Source: Pristionchus mayeri (taxonomy: Eukaryota > Nematoda > Chromadorea > Rhabditida > Neodiplogasteridae). Taken from it: DNA of 64,000 bases. The DNA is taken from NCBI GenBank assembly GCA_036245805.1, contig BTRK01000006.1, forward strand, positions 8,163,613 to 8,227,612. Reading direction: 5' to 3'. The translations under genes and the position numbers were made by a program. The notes under the pieces were generated by a model that did not search any database, was not told the origin of the DNA, and saw only the letters and a program-made list of their open reading frames with translations. How positions within the stretch are numbered: position 1 is the first letter of the stretch; each line of letters opens with the position of its first letter. Positions 1 to 11,583 of the stretch are shown here, in pieces.

Positions 1-800
1 ACTCCTTTTACTTTATAATTTAACAAAAAGAATGGATTCAAATTACTGTTCGCTGAAATCTCCGGAGACTTTCATGATGATACTGAAACATAAGACTCAC
101 AGGAGTTTCATTTTATCATTTTTGCGCGTACTATTCAAATATTAATCTAATATAACTTGATAGCTTTGTGATGCCAATTTCCTGAAACACCCGTGATATC
201 GCTGTTACAGAATCAATGGAAAAGATAACTGATTGGGCTGTGGACAATAAGCGGATGGGGGTTATGACAAAATCGCAAACGACAAAATGGCAAATCGAAA
301 TAGCTACAGTTCAGAGAGATTATATAAATTCATGGTAGGTATCATCCGATTACTAGTGGCGAGTACTACCTACCCTGAGGGCATAGCAGAGACACCGACC
401 GCGTTTATTAGCTTTCACGTACATGGGGTCGGTCATTCTGGTTTTGAAACCATAACACCCAATGCATTAAAACTCATAGCAGAGATCTCACTTACAATCC
501 ATCAGGGTAGATAGTGCTCGCCATAGTAATTAAGTTATACCAACCACGAAGTTGTCGTCTTTCTGAACGGAGCTATTTCGATTTATCATTTAGTCGTTTG
601 CATAATTCTTTCGAATTATCTCTTCCCTTTCCACAAAATCCTCGATCTCCCCATCCAATGACGAAATTACGACACCAGCTCCTGGAAAGGACATCGACAT
701 CAACGAGATAACTGAAAGAACACAAACATCTTCATTCGCCTTTCTGCATCACCCCAATATATCCCCATTCCATCCTTTATCGACAATATTCTTGTATTGT
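1..800. other. No gene recognised
   Basis: AT-rich sequence up to the first foldback. Open frames here are short (75 codons or fewer), have no recognisable domain, and I see no repeat shared with the rest of the window. Confidence 0.4.
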
Positions 801-1901
801 GTTATAACAGACTATCTGAGAAAATCAACATATTTCTTCAGCGACTTGGCACTGGCCGAAAATTCGAACTCCAACTGACTTCACTAATAGGTCGGCCTTG
901 ACGGGGGAAACCGACGAGCATCGCCAGAATGCCGATCCGCATCCGAGCGGTCGCGGGCGCGGATTTTGAAAAATTATCTACCGTAGCCTCGAAATTTTTA
1001 AATGGGCTCCTATCACTGCGGCGGTAGGGGCGCTGCATTCCTTGACAAATTCTAAGACTTTTTTACATCGGAGAGTTTTTCGTTCAGATTCCATCTAAGG
1101 CCGGAAATCGATAATTCTACTTTTATTTCGGACATTAATGCAATTCCTGAGAAATTTTTCAAGAACTCCGACAAATATTATTTGTGCCATAGCTTCTGCT
1201 TGAGCGAATACATCTTTCAGTAGAAAGGCACGAATTAAAATTGTCTATAAGGAAGTCAAAATGAATTATTTACGCATTATGGTGTAATTTTTGGGTTACT
1301 GTAAGAGAGCGCAAAAGTTGGACGACTTTTCCCAATTGGTATTATGAGGCCTGAAAATCGATTTTAGCGTATTCTACGCCAATTGGGAAAAGTCGTCCAA
1401 CTTTTGCACTCGCTTACAGTAACCCAAAAATTACACCATAATGCATTCATAATTCATTTTGACTTCCTTATAGATAATTTTAATTCGCACCTTTCTACTG
1501 AAAGATGTATTCGCTCGAGCAGAAGCTATGACACAAATAATATTTGTCGGAGTTCTTGAACAATTTCTCAGGAATTGCATTCATGTCCGAAATAAAAGTA
1601 GAATTATCGATTTCCGACGTTAGATGGAATCTGATCGAAAAACTCCCCGGAGTAAAAAAGTCTTATAATTTGTCAAGGAATGCAGCGCCCCTACCGCCGC
1701 AGTCATTGGGATCGATATACAAATTTTCGAGGATTACTGTAGTTTTTTGCAAGATCCGCGCCGTCGCGCGCGCGGATGCGGATCGAAATTCTGGCGATGC
1801 TCATAGCTTTCCCTCATCGAGGCCGACCTATTGGTGAAGTCAGTTGGAATTCGAATTTTCGGCCAGTGCCAAATCTATTTCGATTCTGTCAGATAGTGTT
1901 T
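801..1901. repeat. Foldback element FB-A, copy 1
   Basis: The left arm (about 805-1338) is the reverse complement of the right arm (about 1378-1898), with a central spacer of about 40 bp. The arms are diverged by scattered substitutions and small indels. The outer ends carry an imperfect terminal repeat containing CTATCTGA; the inner end is marked by CCAATTGG. A second copy is at 23927-25072 and a single arm is at 59347-59876. No transposase is encoded. Read-through transcription would give a roughly 0.5-kb hairpin RNA. Confidence 0.9.
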
Positions 1902-2689
1902 TTTATTATCCTAGCCCGGAGGGGGGCGCAATTATTTTGTATTATTTCCTTTGATATATGCCCCTCAATTCGTTCCGTTCTCACTCTTACGACATTATCC
2001 TTCCTTATCCAATCACTGCTGCTAACTAATTATTGATCCGACGCTACCCTCTATTACATCAGACCCATTCTTCGATTTTCAACTTAATCATTAAATCCCC
2101 CAGTCCCTCATTTCAACATCAGCCACTTTTCAAGGCCAAGGGACTGGCCTTATTATGGTCCGGTGATTTGTGGGCACGAACCTCTCGAGGAAGCTGGTCT
2201 CGTTAGCATCCTCAACCGCGGGACCTCCAGTGCCTGTGTTCCCTTCCCGTGTATGATTCCCGAGGGATAGATGCAACACTTTATCGACTCGGGTGGAAGA
2301 GGCAACTAGGGCAAGGACTAGAGAGGAAGACTGAGGGAAAAGGGTGTCGCTGCTGCGCCCCCAGACTGGGCGGAGTCTAGATGGGAGTGGGGGAGAGGGC
2401 CACGCCAGCGGGCAGAGTGGATAGTCGGCGATGAGAGTGTGATGGTAGAACATGGGGAATGAGTGCGACTGCGGCTCCTTCTAGGAGCAAAGGGGCAAAT
2501 GTGGTTCGGGCCCACAACAGATCAAACGCTTAATTGGCTTGGGCAAAAGTGCTGGAAATAATACTGTTTTAATAAATGGCATGTCGAACACTGATTGATC
2601 TTCATTAATACTACTCGGAGATCATTAAACTGTGCGGCCGCAAAGTGCATGGTCGAAAAAAATACAAAATTTTCTACACAACAACCATC
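1902..2689. other. No gene recognised; GC-rich block 2150-2520
   Basis: The stretch 2150-2520 is clearly richer in G+C than its surroundings and is open for 107 codons on the minus strand (2130-2453). The conceptual product is Pro/Ser/Arg-rich without a recognisable domain, so I do not call a gene. The block could be a decayed exon or a repeat fragment. Confidence 0.3.
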
Positions 2690-2828
2690 GTGTATAAAGC
2701 GAAGTGTTATCGTGTCCGTTCAAATTGCGAAATTGGCAGTGCGGAAACAAGTTTCACAACAAGTTATCGCGAAATGTACTCCGCTTGCGCGCGAGCCCCC
2801 GTCGAAGGCGGGGGCGCAACCGGGCTAG
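2690..2828 (+). mobile_element. Non-autonomous Helitron-like element, copy 1
   Basis: The element starts near TATAAAGCGAAGTG, has a middle segment GAAACAAGTTTCACAACAAG shared with the other two copies, and ends in a GC-rich stem-loop (GCCCCCG at 2795-2801, CGGGGGC at 2809-2815) followed by CTAG and a flanking T. A 3' hairpin plus CTRR terminus without terminal inverted repeats is the Helitron/Helentron signature. It is the most diverged of the three copies. The 5' boundary is uncertain and no Rep/helicase is encoded. Confidence 0.75.
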
Positions 2829-3451
2829 TTGCAACATACAATAAATTTGTTAATTCCGTTTTGATATGTCAACTTTGTTATCACACTCCCTCTTGACACT
2901 CAACATCCTATAATTATTTGAAGCCATTGTGAGAATGCAACTAGAATAGTAAGTAGTCTAAAGAATACCAAGAATGTAACTAAAAAGACACCTGAAAACC
3001 TGAAGAGAACCTAAACCTCACCTGAAGATAATGACTCCGTAAGGGGGCAGATCAAAACGTAGATTCTGAATTAATAAATATTAATCTGGCAATCAACATT
3101 AGACATTACATTACGACTGCATAAATGAGGGAATTATGAGAATGAGAATAAGATTGTTGAAAAGTGTGGATTATTGTTCACAACATCCGTTCTCATTTAC
3201 CCTAAAGCTGGAACAACGAATTCGTAGGGAGTTACCAAAGTGCCGCATGAATTTACTTATAATCAGGTCGATCTAATTTTGTATTGAAAATTGCTAATGA
3301 GTGCTTACATGAATAGTAAGATGGTCAGATAAAGCGCCTGTGATATAATGTTTCAGAAGCAGCATGTAAAGTACCGGTGATAATTGGCAACAGTTATAGT
3401 TATCTTTTGTTCAATCAATATATGTTGTCTAAACTAAGTGATGACGGACTG
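2829..3451. repeat. Dispersed repeat DR4, copy 1 (about 3055-3400)
   Basis: Segments around 3068-3105 and 3350-3370 match segments around 55535-55570 and 55825-55845 in the same order, including GAATTAATAAATATTA and TGTTTCAGAAGCAGCATGTA. The sequence between is strongly diverged. The rest of this interval is AT-rich with no gene. Confidence 0.55.
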
Positions 3452-4430
3452 TACTACACAGCGTGTCACAGTTTGTTTTGGGCGGCGCTCTGCCGATCGT
3501 GAAACATAACAGTTTTGAATGAAATGAACGATGAAAAATTGAACCAAAATCGGTGAAAGATACATCATAACATTGATGAAAAATTTAAATATGTATATCT
3601 GAAGTTACACAGTTCTCAAGATGCTAACTAAGATGCGTCCCTACTATTATTGATCATTTTTGTTAAATTTAAATTTTGTTGCATGGATTATTCCGATTTT
3701 CTCATATAAATCGAAAGTTTTGAGAATCCCCAGCAATGACAACACCCACAACTTTCTAATCATTTCATATCCGCATGACGAGCTCTACAATTCGTATTAC
3801 TTAGAATTTTTCAAAAATGTTGAAACTTTTTGAGAAATATGCAAATTAAGCCTTATTTTCAAAATTCCTTGAAAAGTTTCAACATTTTCGAAAAATTCTA
3901 AGTAATACGAATTATGGAGCTCGTCAGGAGGATATGAAAACATCTATACCTATATATAAAGCGCACTGTGATGGCGTCTGTTCGGATTGCGAAACGATTG
4001 CGAAATGTGGAGGGAGAGAGATCGCGCGTCAACAAGTTTCGAAACGAGTGATTGCGAAACCTACTCCGCTAGGACGGGGCCCCCGCCGAAGGCGGGGGGC
4101 AGCCGGACTAGTTATAAATAAGTATGTGTTGTCATTGCTGGGGATTCCCAAAACTTTCGATTTATATGAGAAAATCTGAATAATCCGTGTAAAAAAAGTG
4201 AAAATTAACAAAAAATGATCAATAATGATAGGGACCCATTTTAGTTAGCATCCTGAGAGCTGTGTAACTTCAGATATACATATTTAAATTTTTTCATCAA
4301 TGTTATGATGTATCTTTCTCCGATTTTGGTTCAACTTTTCATTGCTAATTTCAGCAAAAATGTTATGTTTCAAGATTGGCCGAGCGCCGCGCCGAACAAA
4401 GGAATTCGTCGCTTTGACACGCTGTGTACT
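3452..4430. repeat. Foldback element FB-E, invaded by a Helitron
   Basis: The ends are inverted copies (ACACAGCGTGTCA near 3456, mirrored near 4425), and the arms match through to the centre near 3852. The right arm is longer than the left because a Helitron-like element lies inside it (3949-4111). Removing that insert restores the symmetry of the arms. No coding sequence is recognised. Confidence 0.85.
3949..4111 (+). mobile_element. Non-autonomous Helitron-like element, copy 2 (nested in FB-E)
   Basis: It has a TATATATAAAGCG start, the shared middle GAAACGATTGCGAAATGTGG, a 3' stem-loop of GC-rich arms around GAA (GCCCCCGCC / GGCGGGGGGC) and a CTAG end at 4108-4111 followed by T. The left arm of FB-E, near 3745-3770, preserves the corresponding unoccupied site, so the insertion boundaries can be inferred from inside the window. 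Confidence 0.8.
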
Positions 4431-4619
4431 AACAGATTTTTCAAACTATCACAAACATAAATGTCGGAAGAAAAAGTCTAAACATCGATTTCCTACCGTA
4501 GATCAAATCTGATCGATAATCTCCCCGGAAGCGCATAGACATAGTCGAATCACATTATAATGGGGTATTAGGAGTGATGCCATATGATAAAAATACCAAA
4601 ATAATCGAAGGAGTAGATT

Positions 4620-4699
4620 GATTGTATAGGTATTCGCAATACTATAACATAGGAATTCTGAGAGACCTATGTTATAGTATTACGAATACCTATACAATC
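4620..4699. repeat. Short hairpin repeat
   Basis: An 80-bp inverted repeat. The arm GATTGTATAGGTATTCGCAA at 4620 is mirrored to 4699 with one mismatch, around a loop of about 10 nt. It lies directly outside the large palindrome and is present only on its left side. Confidence 0.8.
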
Positions 4700-5376
4700 A
4701 CAGGTGCTCATTTACAAACTGTTCAAAGTGCTCCAATCTTTGAATGGTTTTAGTGGTAGGGTGCAACTGAGGCCTTGTAATTTTCAGTTAAGTCGGTGGG
4801 GCCGTAAATTCAAACTGCCCAAAATCTGAGTAATTTTTGTTATCGAAATAATAATTGAATTGTATTGTTAAACGATGAAATATTAATTGATGATCGCCAG
4901 ACAGCTGAGCAATCACATACCAGTTACAAATGAAGCCCCAAACATATGGTAAATCAACAATTTCGAAATTGCACTAACGCACAAATGCAAGCTCTCGCTA
5001 CAATTGTAGCTGATAATTTACTATTTATTTCAAAATCAGAGACTAATTGTGCAGACATTCTTCAAATGATGTGAAGTTTTTTTAGATAAGATTCACGGCG
5101 ATGATTGCTCTCAAGCAGACCAGCCAGGTGATCATCTACTTGTGCAAGCACGAAATACGAGGTCAAACTTTAAAAAAAATTCTATATTGACTATTTTTTC
5201 TCATATACTATAACACGGGCTCGTCAATTTCCTAACAAACTCACAATTGGCATCTAAGGCGATGAAGTTGCTGCAGCTGCGCCTCTCCTGCAGTAGTCGT
5301 ACTCACTGATTATTCATCAACAGATCAAGAAAAGAGTTCCAGCGGAGAGACTGCAATCTTCAAAAATATCAAAAAT

Positions 5377-5517
5377 GGGAGGAGGAGTATCATACCGGCA
5401 CTCAGTAGGGAGAATTTGAACATAGTGCGATTTTTGTATGAAACAGTGCACAAAAACAAAAAAAACAAAAATGTTCAAATTCTCTCTACTGAGTGCCGAT
5501 ATGATACTCCTCCTCCC
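5377..5517. repeat. Hairpin MITE inside the left palindrome arm
   Basis: A 141-bp inverted repeat beginning GGGAGGAGGAGTATCAT and ending in its reverse complement. The DR1 copy at 27040-27196 matches the flanking sequence exactly up to this point and then diverges, which marks an insertion site after CAAAAAT. Confidence 0.8.
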
Positions 5518-6056
5518 ATGATAAATTAACTATCTACGTATCCCATTTCGGGGATGGGGAATCAGAATGTAGCATAAAAAATCGAGTAGACACATGGCTT
5601 TAGTGGACTTTGTGACCATTTAATTTCTAAAATTATGAAGAAAAGTGAAATTCAACTAGTGTTTGTCCTATATCTCGAAAACGGCCAACTACAGCGTTTC
5701 GTTCCCCTGAGTCATTGTTGTAGACCTGCTGGAGAGGTATCCAAAAGTGGTCTCACTTCTTTCGTTTGCATACGTTTCGTTTACAATTGCCTAAACCCCT
5801 TCCGCACAATCTGACCTTCTCCAGCAGGTCTACAACAATGACTCAGGGGAACGAAACGCTGTAGTTGGCCGTTTTCGAGATATAGGACAAACACTTTGAA
5901 TTTCATTTTAGTTTTTATTTGAATTTCACTTTTCTTCATAATTTTAGAGATTAAATGGTCACAAAGTCCACTAAAGCCATGTGTCTACTCGATTTTTTAT
6001 GCTACATTCTGATTCCCCATCCCCGAAATGGGATACGTAGATAGTTAATTTATCAT

Positions 6057-6198
6057 GGGAGGAGGAGTATCATATCGGCACTCAGTAGAGAGAATTTGAA
6101 CATTTTTGTTTTTTTTTGTTTTTGTGCACTGTTTCATGCAAAAATCGCACTATATTCAAATTCTCCCTACTGAGTGCCGGTATGATTCTCCTCCTCCC
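6057..6198. repeat. Mirror copy of the hairpin MITE in the right palindrome arm
   Basis: Same 17-bp terminal sequence as the hairpin at 5377-5517, at the mirror position. Its presence in both arms shows that the hairpin inserted before the inverted duplication formed. Confidence 0.8.
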
Positions 6199-6862
6199 AT
6201 TTTTGATATTTTTGAAGATTGCAGTCTCTCCGCTGGAACTCTCTTCTTGATCTGTTGATGAATAATCAGTGAGTACGACTACTGCAGGAGAGGCGCAGCT
6301 GCAGCAACTTCATCGCCTTAGATGCCAATTGTGAGTTTGTTAGGAAATTGACGAGCCCGTGTTATAGTATATGAGAAAAAATAGTCAATATAGAATTTTT
6401 TTAAAAGTTTGACCTCGTATTTCGTGCTTGCACAAGTAGATGATCACCTGGCTGGTCTGCTTGAGAGCAATCATCGCCGTGAATCTTATCTAAAAAAAAC
6501 TTCACATCATTTGAAGAATGTCTGCACAATTAGTCTCTGATTTTGAAATAAATAGTAAATTATCAGCTACAATTGTAGCGAGAGCTTGCATTTGTGCGTT
6601 AGTGCAATTTCGAAATTGTTGATTTACCATATGTTTGGGGCTTCATTTGTAACTGGTATGTGATTGCTCAGCTGTCTGGCGATCATCAATTAATATTTCA
6701 TCGTTTAACAATACAATTCAATTATTATTTCGATAACAAAAATTACTCAGATTTTGGGCAGTTTGAATTTACGGCCCCACCGACTTAACTGAAAATTACA
6801 AGGCCTCAGATGCACCCTACCACTAAAACCATTCAAAGATTGGAGCACTTTGAACAGTTTGT

Positions 6863-7759
6863 CATTTCTTTCAAAGCATTCAGCCATAGATGAAGCCTAG
6901 TCATAGAGTCTAAATGTAGCAAGTTTTAACAAATACACTGGCACAATCTACAACATATCGTAATATTTCGTGAGCTAGTGTGTATTTTCTCACTTGAACC
7001 ATCCAGTGCATCTGAATCCATCCGCAATCTCGTCTCTTCTTAGCTTCTTCGCCTTCTCTCCTCCCCCTCTCTCGTCGAGTGATCGACGCTAGAAAACATA
7101 CCAAGGTTTTTCCCACGTAATAATTTCATATTAATTGCAGGGCAGAGCGCGGCATATCAAACATCCTCACTCTATCATGCCCAAGTAATGTTCGTGAAAC
7201 ATAAAACATATGATATTACACATCAACTTCACCCGTTCTTAAATATTATTAGAAGCTTTCTAAAACACGTACTTCGACGTCAATAATTATGACTAGAGTG
7301 TTGGAAGGAAGAGCTGGAAAATCATAAATATGGCCATATAAACGCTATCAAGGGCAAATATTGGTATTTTGGATACTGATAATATTGAGGTCACCTATAC
7401 TCTTAGTTTGTGTCTTATTATGTCTGGGTTGAGCTTTTTTTAAAAGTTTTTTTTAATAATCTAAAAATAGCCGACCAACGCTCACTCTTGAGGAAGACGA
7501 AGGCAGATTTTAAATATTTTTAACCGTTCAAAGTATAAAAATGATCCTGAATAGATTCTGGATCGATTGCAAACACCTATTCCTATAGTTATAGTTTTTA
7601 TAGTTCTTCAACTCATTTACGAGTTACGACCGCTCAAAGTTTTCGAAAGAGCCCGAAATTGCTCTTCCTTTCAGCACTATAATTATGACTCTTCATAGCT
7701 CACCGCTCCGTTTTCTGTGAAGGAAAGCGCCAACAATTCGACACAGCAACTTCATTCAC
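6863..7759. other. No gene recognised
   Basis: AT-rich. A 68-codon minus-strand frame at 6910-7116 has a low-complexity Arg/Glu-rich product and no supporting context, so it is not called. Confidence 0.35.
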
Positions 7760-8230
7760 GAATCATTCTCTATTGTTTCTGCTCTCTCCCCGGTTAGATC
7801 GATGAGAGCGCACGTTCAATGGTGAGACAATGGGAGATCCTTTGCGATGATGAGAGAGTTCATCAACGGCTAATAAACTCTTCACTCACCTCAGTATTCC
7901 TGCATCTAATTGAAGGGAAAATGGAAAGGGCCGTCGACTCCCGCCATTCTGAAGGAAAGACCTGCAAGGAACGATTGTTCACTAAGACTAATTAATGAAC
8001 TAATTGATCTGCATGAGACCCCGAGAATAGATAGAAATATCATTTAATTTATTAGTTTGATTTTTTTCAAGGTATTCGGACTGTAAGCGAATTCCTAGTG
8101 AACACGCATTATTCAAGCCTCACTGATGCACGGAATCGCCAGGATCGAATCTCATTTGTAAACGTCTGCCTTTTATTACTATTTAACACTTCGAGTGCGG
8201 GTCAAATCTTTCGTCCGTGGCTGCAGCAGA
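7760..8230 (+). repeat. Dispersed repeat DR2, copy 1
   Basis: Collinear with 49590-50040. Shared landmarks include a CTCTC..CGG..AGATCGATG block, CTCAGTATTCCTGCA or CTTCAGTATTCCTGCA, GACCTGCAAG, GCATGAGACC or GCATGCGACC, and a 3' segment with TCTCACTGATGCACGGAAT. Divergence is substantial, so this is an old family. No coding potential is recognised. Confidence 0.65.
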
Positions 8231-8479
8231 CCGACGATCAGCATGGGCGATTGTCGGGCTAAAGGGGTTATAGAGAACAAAGGCAAAACCGGTAAATGAA
8301 GAATTGTTTAAAAATGTTTTTTTATGATCCGTGGAAAACTAAACTATCAGCCATTTTTTTGATGTTTCAGAAGTGCAATAAAGCCGACATAGTTGTGAGT
8401 GCGACGATCATTCCTTTCAAGCGAATTCTTACTAATAATTATCATATTTCCCTTCAATGGCCAATCATAATCGTACTTG

Positions 8480-8990
8480 CTAGGAATCCCATAGTCGATT
8501 TGCCTCTGCTGCAGCTCGCAGACACACTGCAGCAAACCACGAAACGAGTGTTACAACAGCAGTCTGCAGTTATAAAATGTTATTTCACCCCTGAAATCCT
8601 GCCTGTCTCGAAGACTAACACTAAAAATATTTCACACTCTAGAGATACGCGTTACACCATCGCTTCGAAATACAATCAAGGCACACTGCATCAATGCGTC
8701 ATTGAATGAATACACTCACAATTAATCTCTGACAATGAAGGTGTTGTAGCTTCACAAACACACATTGTTCCATCGATACACCGAGAAGGGAATGACAGCG
8801 GAGCGACTGCAATTCTGGATAAGTAATTTATAAATTATAAAAAAAAGTCAAAAATCTAGCGTGAATTAATGTTTCAAAGTGTCGTCAAAAGCTCAAGAAA
8901 GACTGAATCATCAGTAGAATAGCAAGTGCGTACTAATAAAACGAACTACGATTAATGGAACTTGGTATATCATTCTCCCACTCACCACCA
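8480..8990 (+). repeat. Dispersed repeat DR1, copy
   Basis: Member of a family also at 26830-27400, 27480-28080, 31590-33060 (interrupted), 48860-49200 and 54160-54720. Common landmarks in order are a CTGCAG-rich start, AGATACGCGTTACACCA, a CTTCG..AA..ATCAAGG block, CATCAAT, and CTTCAAAAGCT or GTCAAAAGCTC. A 137-codon open frame at 8296-8709 runs into this repeat and is regarded as chance. Confidence 0.65.
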
Positions 8991-9029
8991 TAAGTAATTG
9001 TTCCATCAAACGTCGCTGTCTCTGCCTAC

Positions 9030-9450
9030 TCTGCTGCAGACTGCATCGGGATGAGCATCGGGATTACGGAGCAATGGAGTAACGCGAATCTCGAGGGTGC
9101 AAATGATTTTGAATTTTATTCAAAATCATAACACGTGGACAGGAAATCGGAGGTTCTAAAATAATTACAAACTTCAGCCGGATGTCGTTACTCGTTCAAC
9201 TGTTGACTGCAGTGCTTCTGAGATCTGCAACACGCGCGAGGCATAAACGTAAATAAAGTTACAGCCCACCCCACTGTCGTCGTCGTCTCATGACGACTGG
9301 GCCGAGTGAGAAAAGCACATCTTAGCAATGTGAATGCATCTACAGTGTCGTCTCAGTCGTCGCTTTTAACAATTGTGATATAATTCCAACTTGCATGAAA
9401 CAATGATTGTTAATCGCTGCTTGGCTTTACTCATGAAGTATTGACACAGC
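9030..9450 (-). repeat. DR1-related repeat, inverted relative to 27480-27880
   Basis: The reverse complement of this interval matches 27480-27880 closely, including TAACACGTGGACAGGAAATC and GTAAATAAAGTTACAGCCCA. The two copies lie 18 kb apart in opposite orientation, so they could pair or recombine. Confidence 0.75.
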
Positions 9451-9541
9451 ACGAATCTCAAGAGTGCATTTTCGAATTTTTTGGAAAAACTGTTCGGAAG
9501 TTGAACTTCAAACAATAAGCATCTCTTGATCAGATTCGCAG

Positions 9542-9544
<3 letters not shown>

Positions 9545-9590
<46 letters not shown>
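9545..9590. repeat. CT dinucleotide microsatellite
   Basis: About 23 uninterrupted CT units. Confidence 0.97.
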
Positions 9591-9594
<4 letters not shown>

Positions 9595-9750
9595 TATCTT
9601 CTCTATGCAGTCTGCATCAGTGTGGGCGGAGCCAGCGACGAGGGATGGAATCATCACAGCAGATGATGATGATGAATGGGAGGATGAGATCGCAATTTTA
9701 TTTACTAAAATTTAATTTTTTAGTGATTCTTATCGCCACTTCAACTAATC

Positions 9751-10906
9751 ATATCACGCCATTCACTTAAGAATCGAGCTGATTTCCCCATTTCTCGGAT
9801 TTGGCCAAAAACTGGTATCTGATATTTTTTGAGGAATGAGCAGCTACATCTATTTCAGAGAGATCCTGTGAATCTCATTTTCACACCATCATCCTGAGGG
9901 GACTGGTACCGGGTCATTGGTTCTGGTACCCTCCATTAACTTCTCCTTTCTTGATTACCTTGCAATTTTGGTGAAAATTGTCATCCGAGTGACCCCCACT
10001 AATTTTTCGAGCTCTATCGATGTATACAAACTAGAACTGAAAATCATTTTGAACAGTGCTATATTCAAGATAAATTTTCTCGAAAATTTAGGTGAAAGCG
10101 CAGCTGAAATTTCACGACCGTAAAGTACGCATTGAGAGCTCCAAAATGAGGGGCTTGCGGTCTCTGAACGAGGACCAGAAAGACCTTTTTGGACCATTTG
10201 AAGTTCCGAGTCGATTTGAAGTCATTTTGTTTGATGCAGACCGCGCGATTTTTCGGGCTCGTCGTAGAATGAAAGAGATATTTCGGCATTCTGATATGTT
10301 TCGGAGGTAAATGAAATACATTTCTTTCAGTTCAAATTGATTACTATTTCAATAATTTCGGAAACATATCTGAAAAACGAAATCACACTTTCATTCAATG
10401 ATGCGCCCGAAAAATCGCGCGGTCTGCATCGAACAAAATGACTTCAAATCGACTCGGAACTTCAAATGGTCCAAAAAGGTCTTTCTGGTCCTCGCTCAGA
10501 GACCGCAAGCCTCTCATTTTGGAGCTCTCAGTGCGTACTTTACGGTCGTGAAATTTCAGCTGCGCTTTCACCTATATTTTCGAGAAAATTTAGCTTGAAT
10601 ATAGCACTGTTCAAAATGATTTTTATGAGTTCTAGTTTGTATACATCGATAGAGCTCGAAAAATTAGTGGGGGTCACTCAGATGACAATTTTCACCAAAA
10701 TTGCAAGGTAATCGAGATAAGTCAAGGTAATGGTGGGCACCAGAACCAATGACCCGGTACCAGGCACCTCAGAATGAAGGAATGACAATGAGAAGTCGGG
10801 CGTTTGTTTAGGGATACCAAAAGAGTACAAAACCGGTGAAAGCTCGATTTGGGTAATTCCGCTAAATCCGGCATTGAGGTCAAATCTTAGGTGAATGGCG
10901 TGATAT
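9751..10906. repeat. Foldback element FB-B, copy 1
   Basis: Ends are inverted copies of ATATCACGCCATTCAC. The arms of about 0.55 kb match through to a centre near 10340. Internal landmarks are GGTACCGGGTCATTGGTTCT and a conserved GACCGTAAAGTACGCA segment. A second full copy is at 45281-46447 and a single arm at about 39680-40170. The arm is open for 60-80 codons on both strands in several copies; the changes between copies are not clearly silent, so no gene is called. Confidence 0.9.
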
Positions 10907-11039
10907 TTCTTGCGTTTTTGATATTGATATTCTTGCGCTTTCGAGGACGCTCTGAAACATAATCGGGTGTGTGCTTTTGAGAAGAAATTTCATTTTAAAA
11001 AGTTACTGATTTTGGAGCGGTATCTGCACTGTCATTCTT

Positions 11040-11140
11040 TTTTCGATCCAAATTTATCGATGGACTAATCAATGAGTACATTTTCTGTAGGAGAGGTGCT
11101 GATGCAGCAACTACGTCGACTCAGCGGCTAATTGTGAGTT
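11040..11140 (-). repeat. DR1 fragment, minus orientation
   Basis: The reverse complement resembles the DR1 block that runs from the CTGCAG-rich segment to the TGATTA..CATC segment (compare 5260-5330 and 14700-14765). Confidence 0.5.
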
Positions 11141-11213
11141 AATTTACACTATCGCTCGATGAGTTATTGATGTAGTCTGCTTTGATTGTATTACGAAATG
11201 GTAGCTTAGCGCC

Positions 11214-11522
11214 AATTTTTCACAATTCGATTCTTTGATTTTCAAATTCTCCATAAAATTTCGCATCGGATGGACTATTCATTCATATTTTAGAAAATAC
11301 ATAAATCGATATTTTGAATGCGGCAATGATTCCACCTACCGTAATCGCAGTTTTCGATATCACTTTGCCAGTCGATTTCACAACTGAGATTACGGTAGGT
11401 TGAGATGATTGCCGCATTCAAAATATCGATTTATGTAATTTTGAAAATATGAATGAATAGTCCATCCGATGTGAAATTTTATGGAGAATTTGAAAATCAA
11501 AAAATCGAATTGTGAAAAATTT
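11214..11522. repeat. 309-bp foldback
   Basis: Arms of about 130 bp (AATTTTTCACAATTCGA at the left end, mirrored at 11522) flank a spacer near 11365. The arms are highly similar. No coding content. Confidence 0.85.
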
Positions 11523-11539
11523 CATGCTTCCCGCAAAAT

Positions 11540-11583
11540 CGATCCGCGGAATCCGCGGGCCGCCGCGGGCCGCCGCGGCCGCA
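11540..11583. other. CCGCGG-rich patch
   Basis: A 44-bp stretch dominated by CCGCGG and GCCGCCGCGG units in AT-rich surroundings, immediately beside the 11214-11522 foldback. No function can be assigned. Confidence 0.6.

Larger units (their letters stand above)
4714..6862. repeat. 2.15-kb palindrome with nested hairpins
   Basis: Two arms of about 1.03 kb (4714-5740 and about 5830-6862) are almost identical reverse complements around a centre near 5788. They differ only at a few positions, for example a substitution near 4767 against 6808 and several inside the nested hairpins. Each arm carries a fragment of dispersed repeat DR1 (5220-5376 and its mirror) that also occurs at 27040-27196, so this looks like an inverted segmental duplication rather than a simple transposon. 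No gene is seen. Confidence 0.9.

Noticed and set aside
8296..8709. 137-codon plus-strand frame as a gene
   Set aside because: It overlaps a DR1 repeat copy, has no domain, and the corresponding frames in other DR1 copies are not open.
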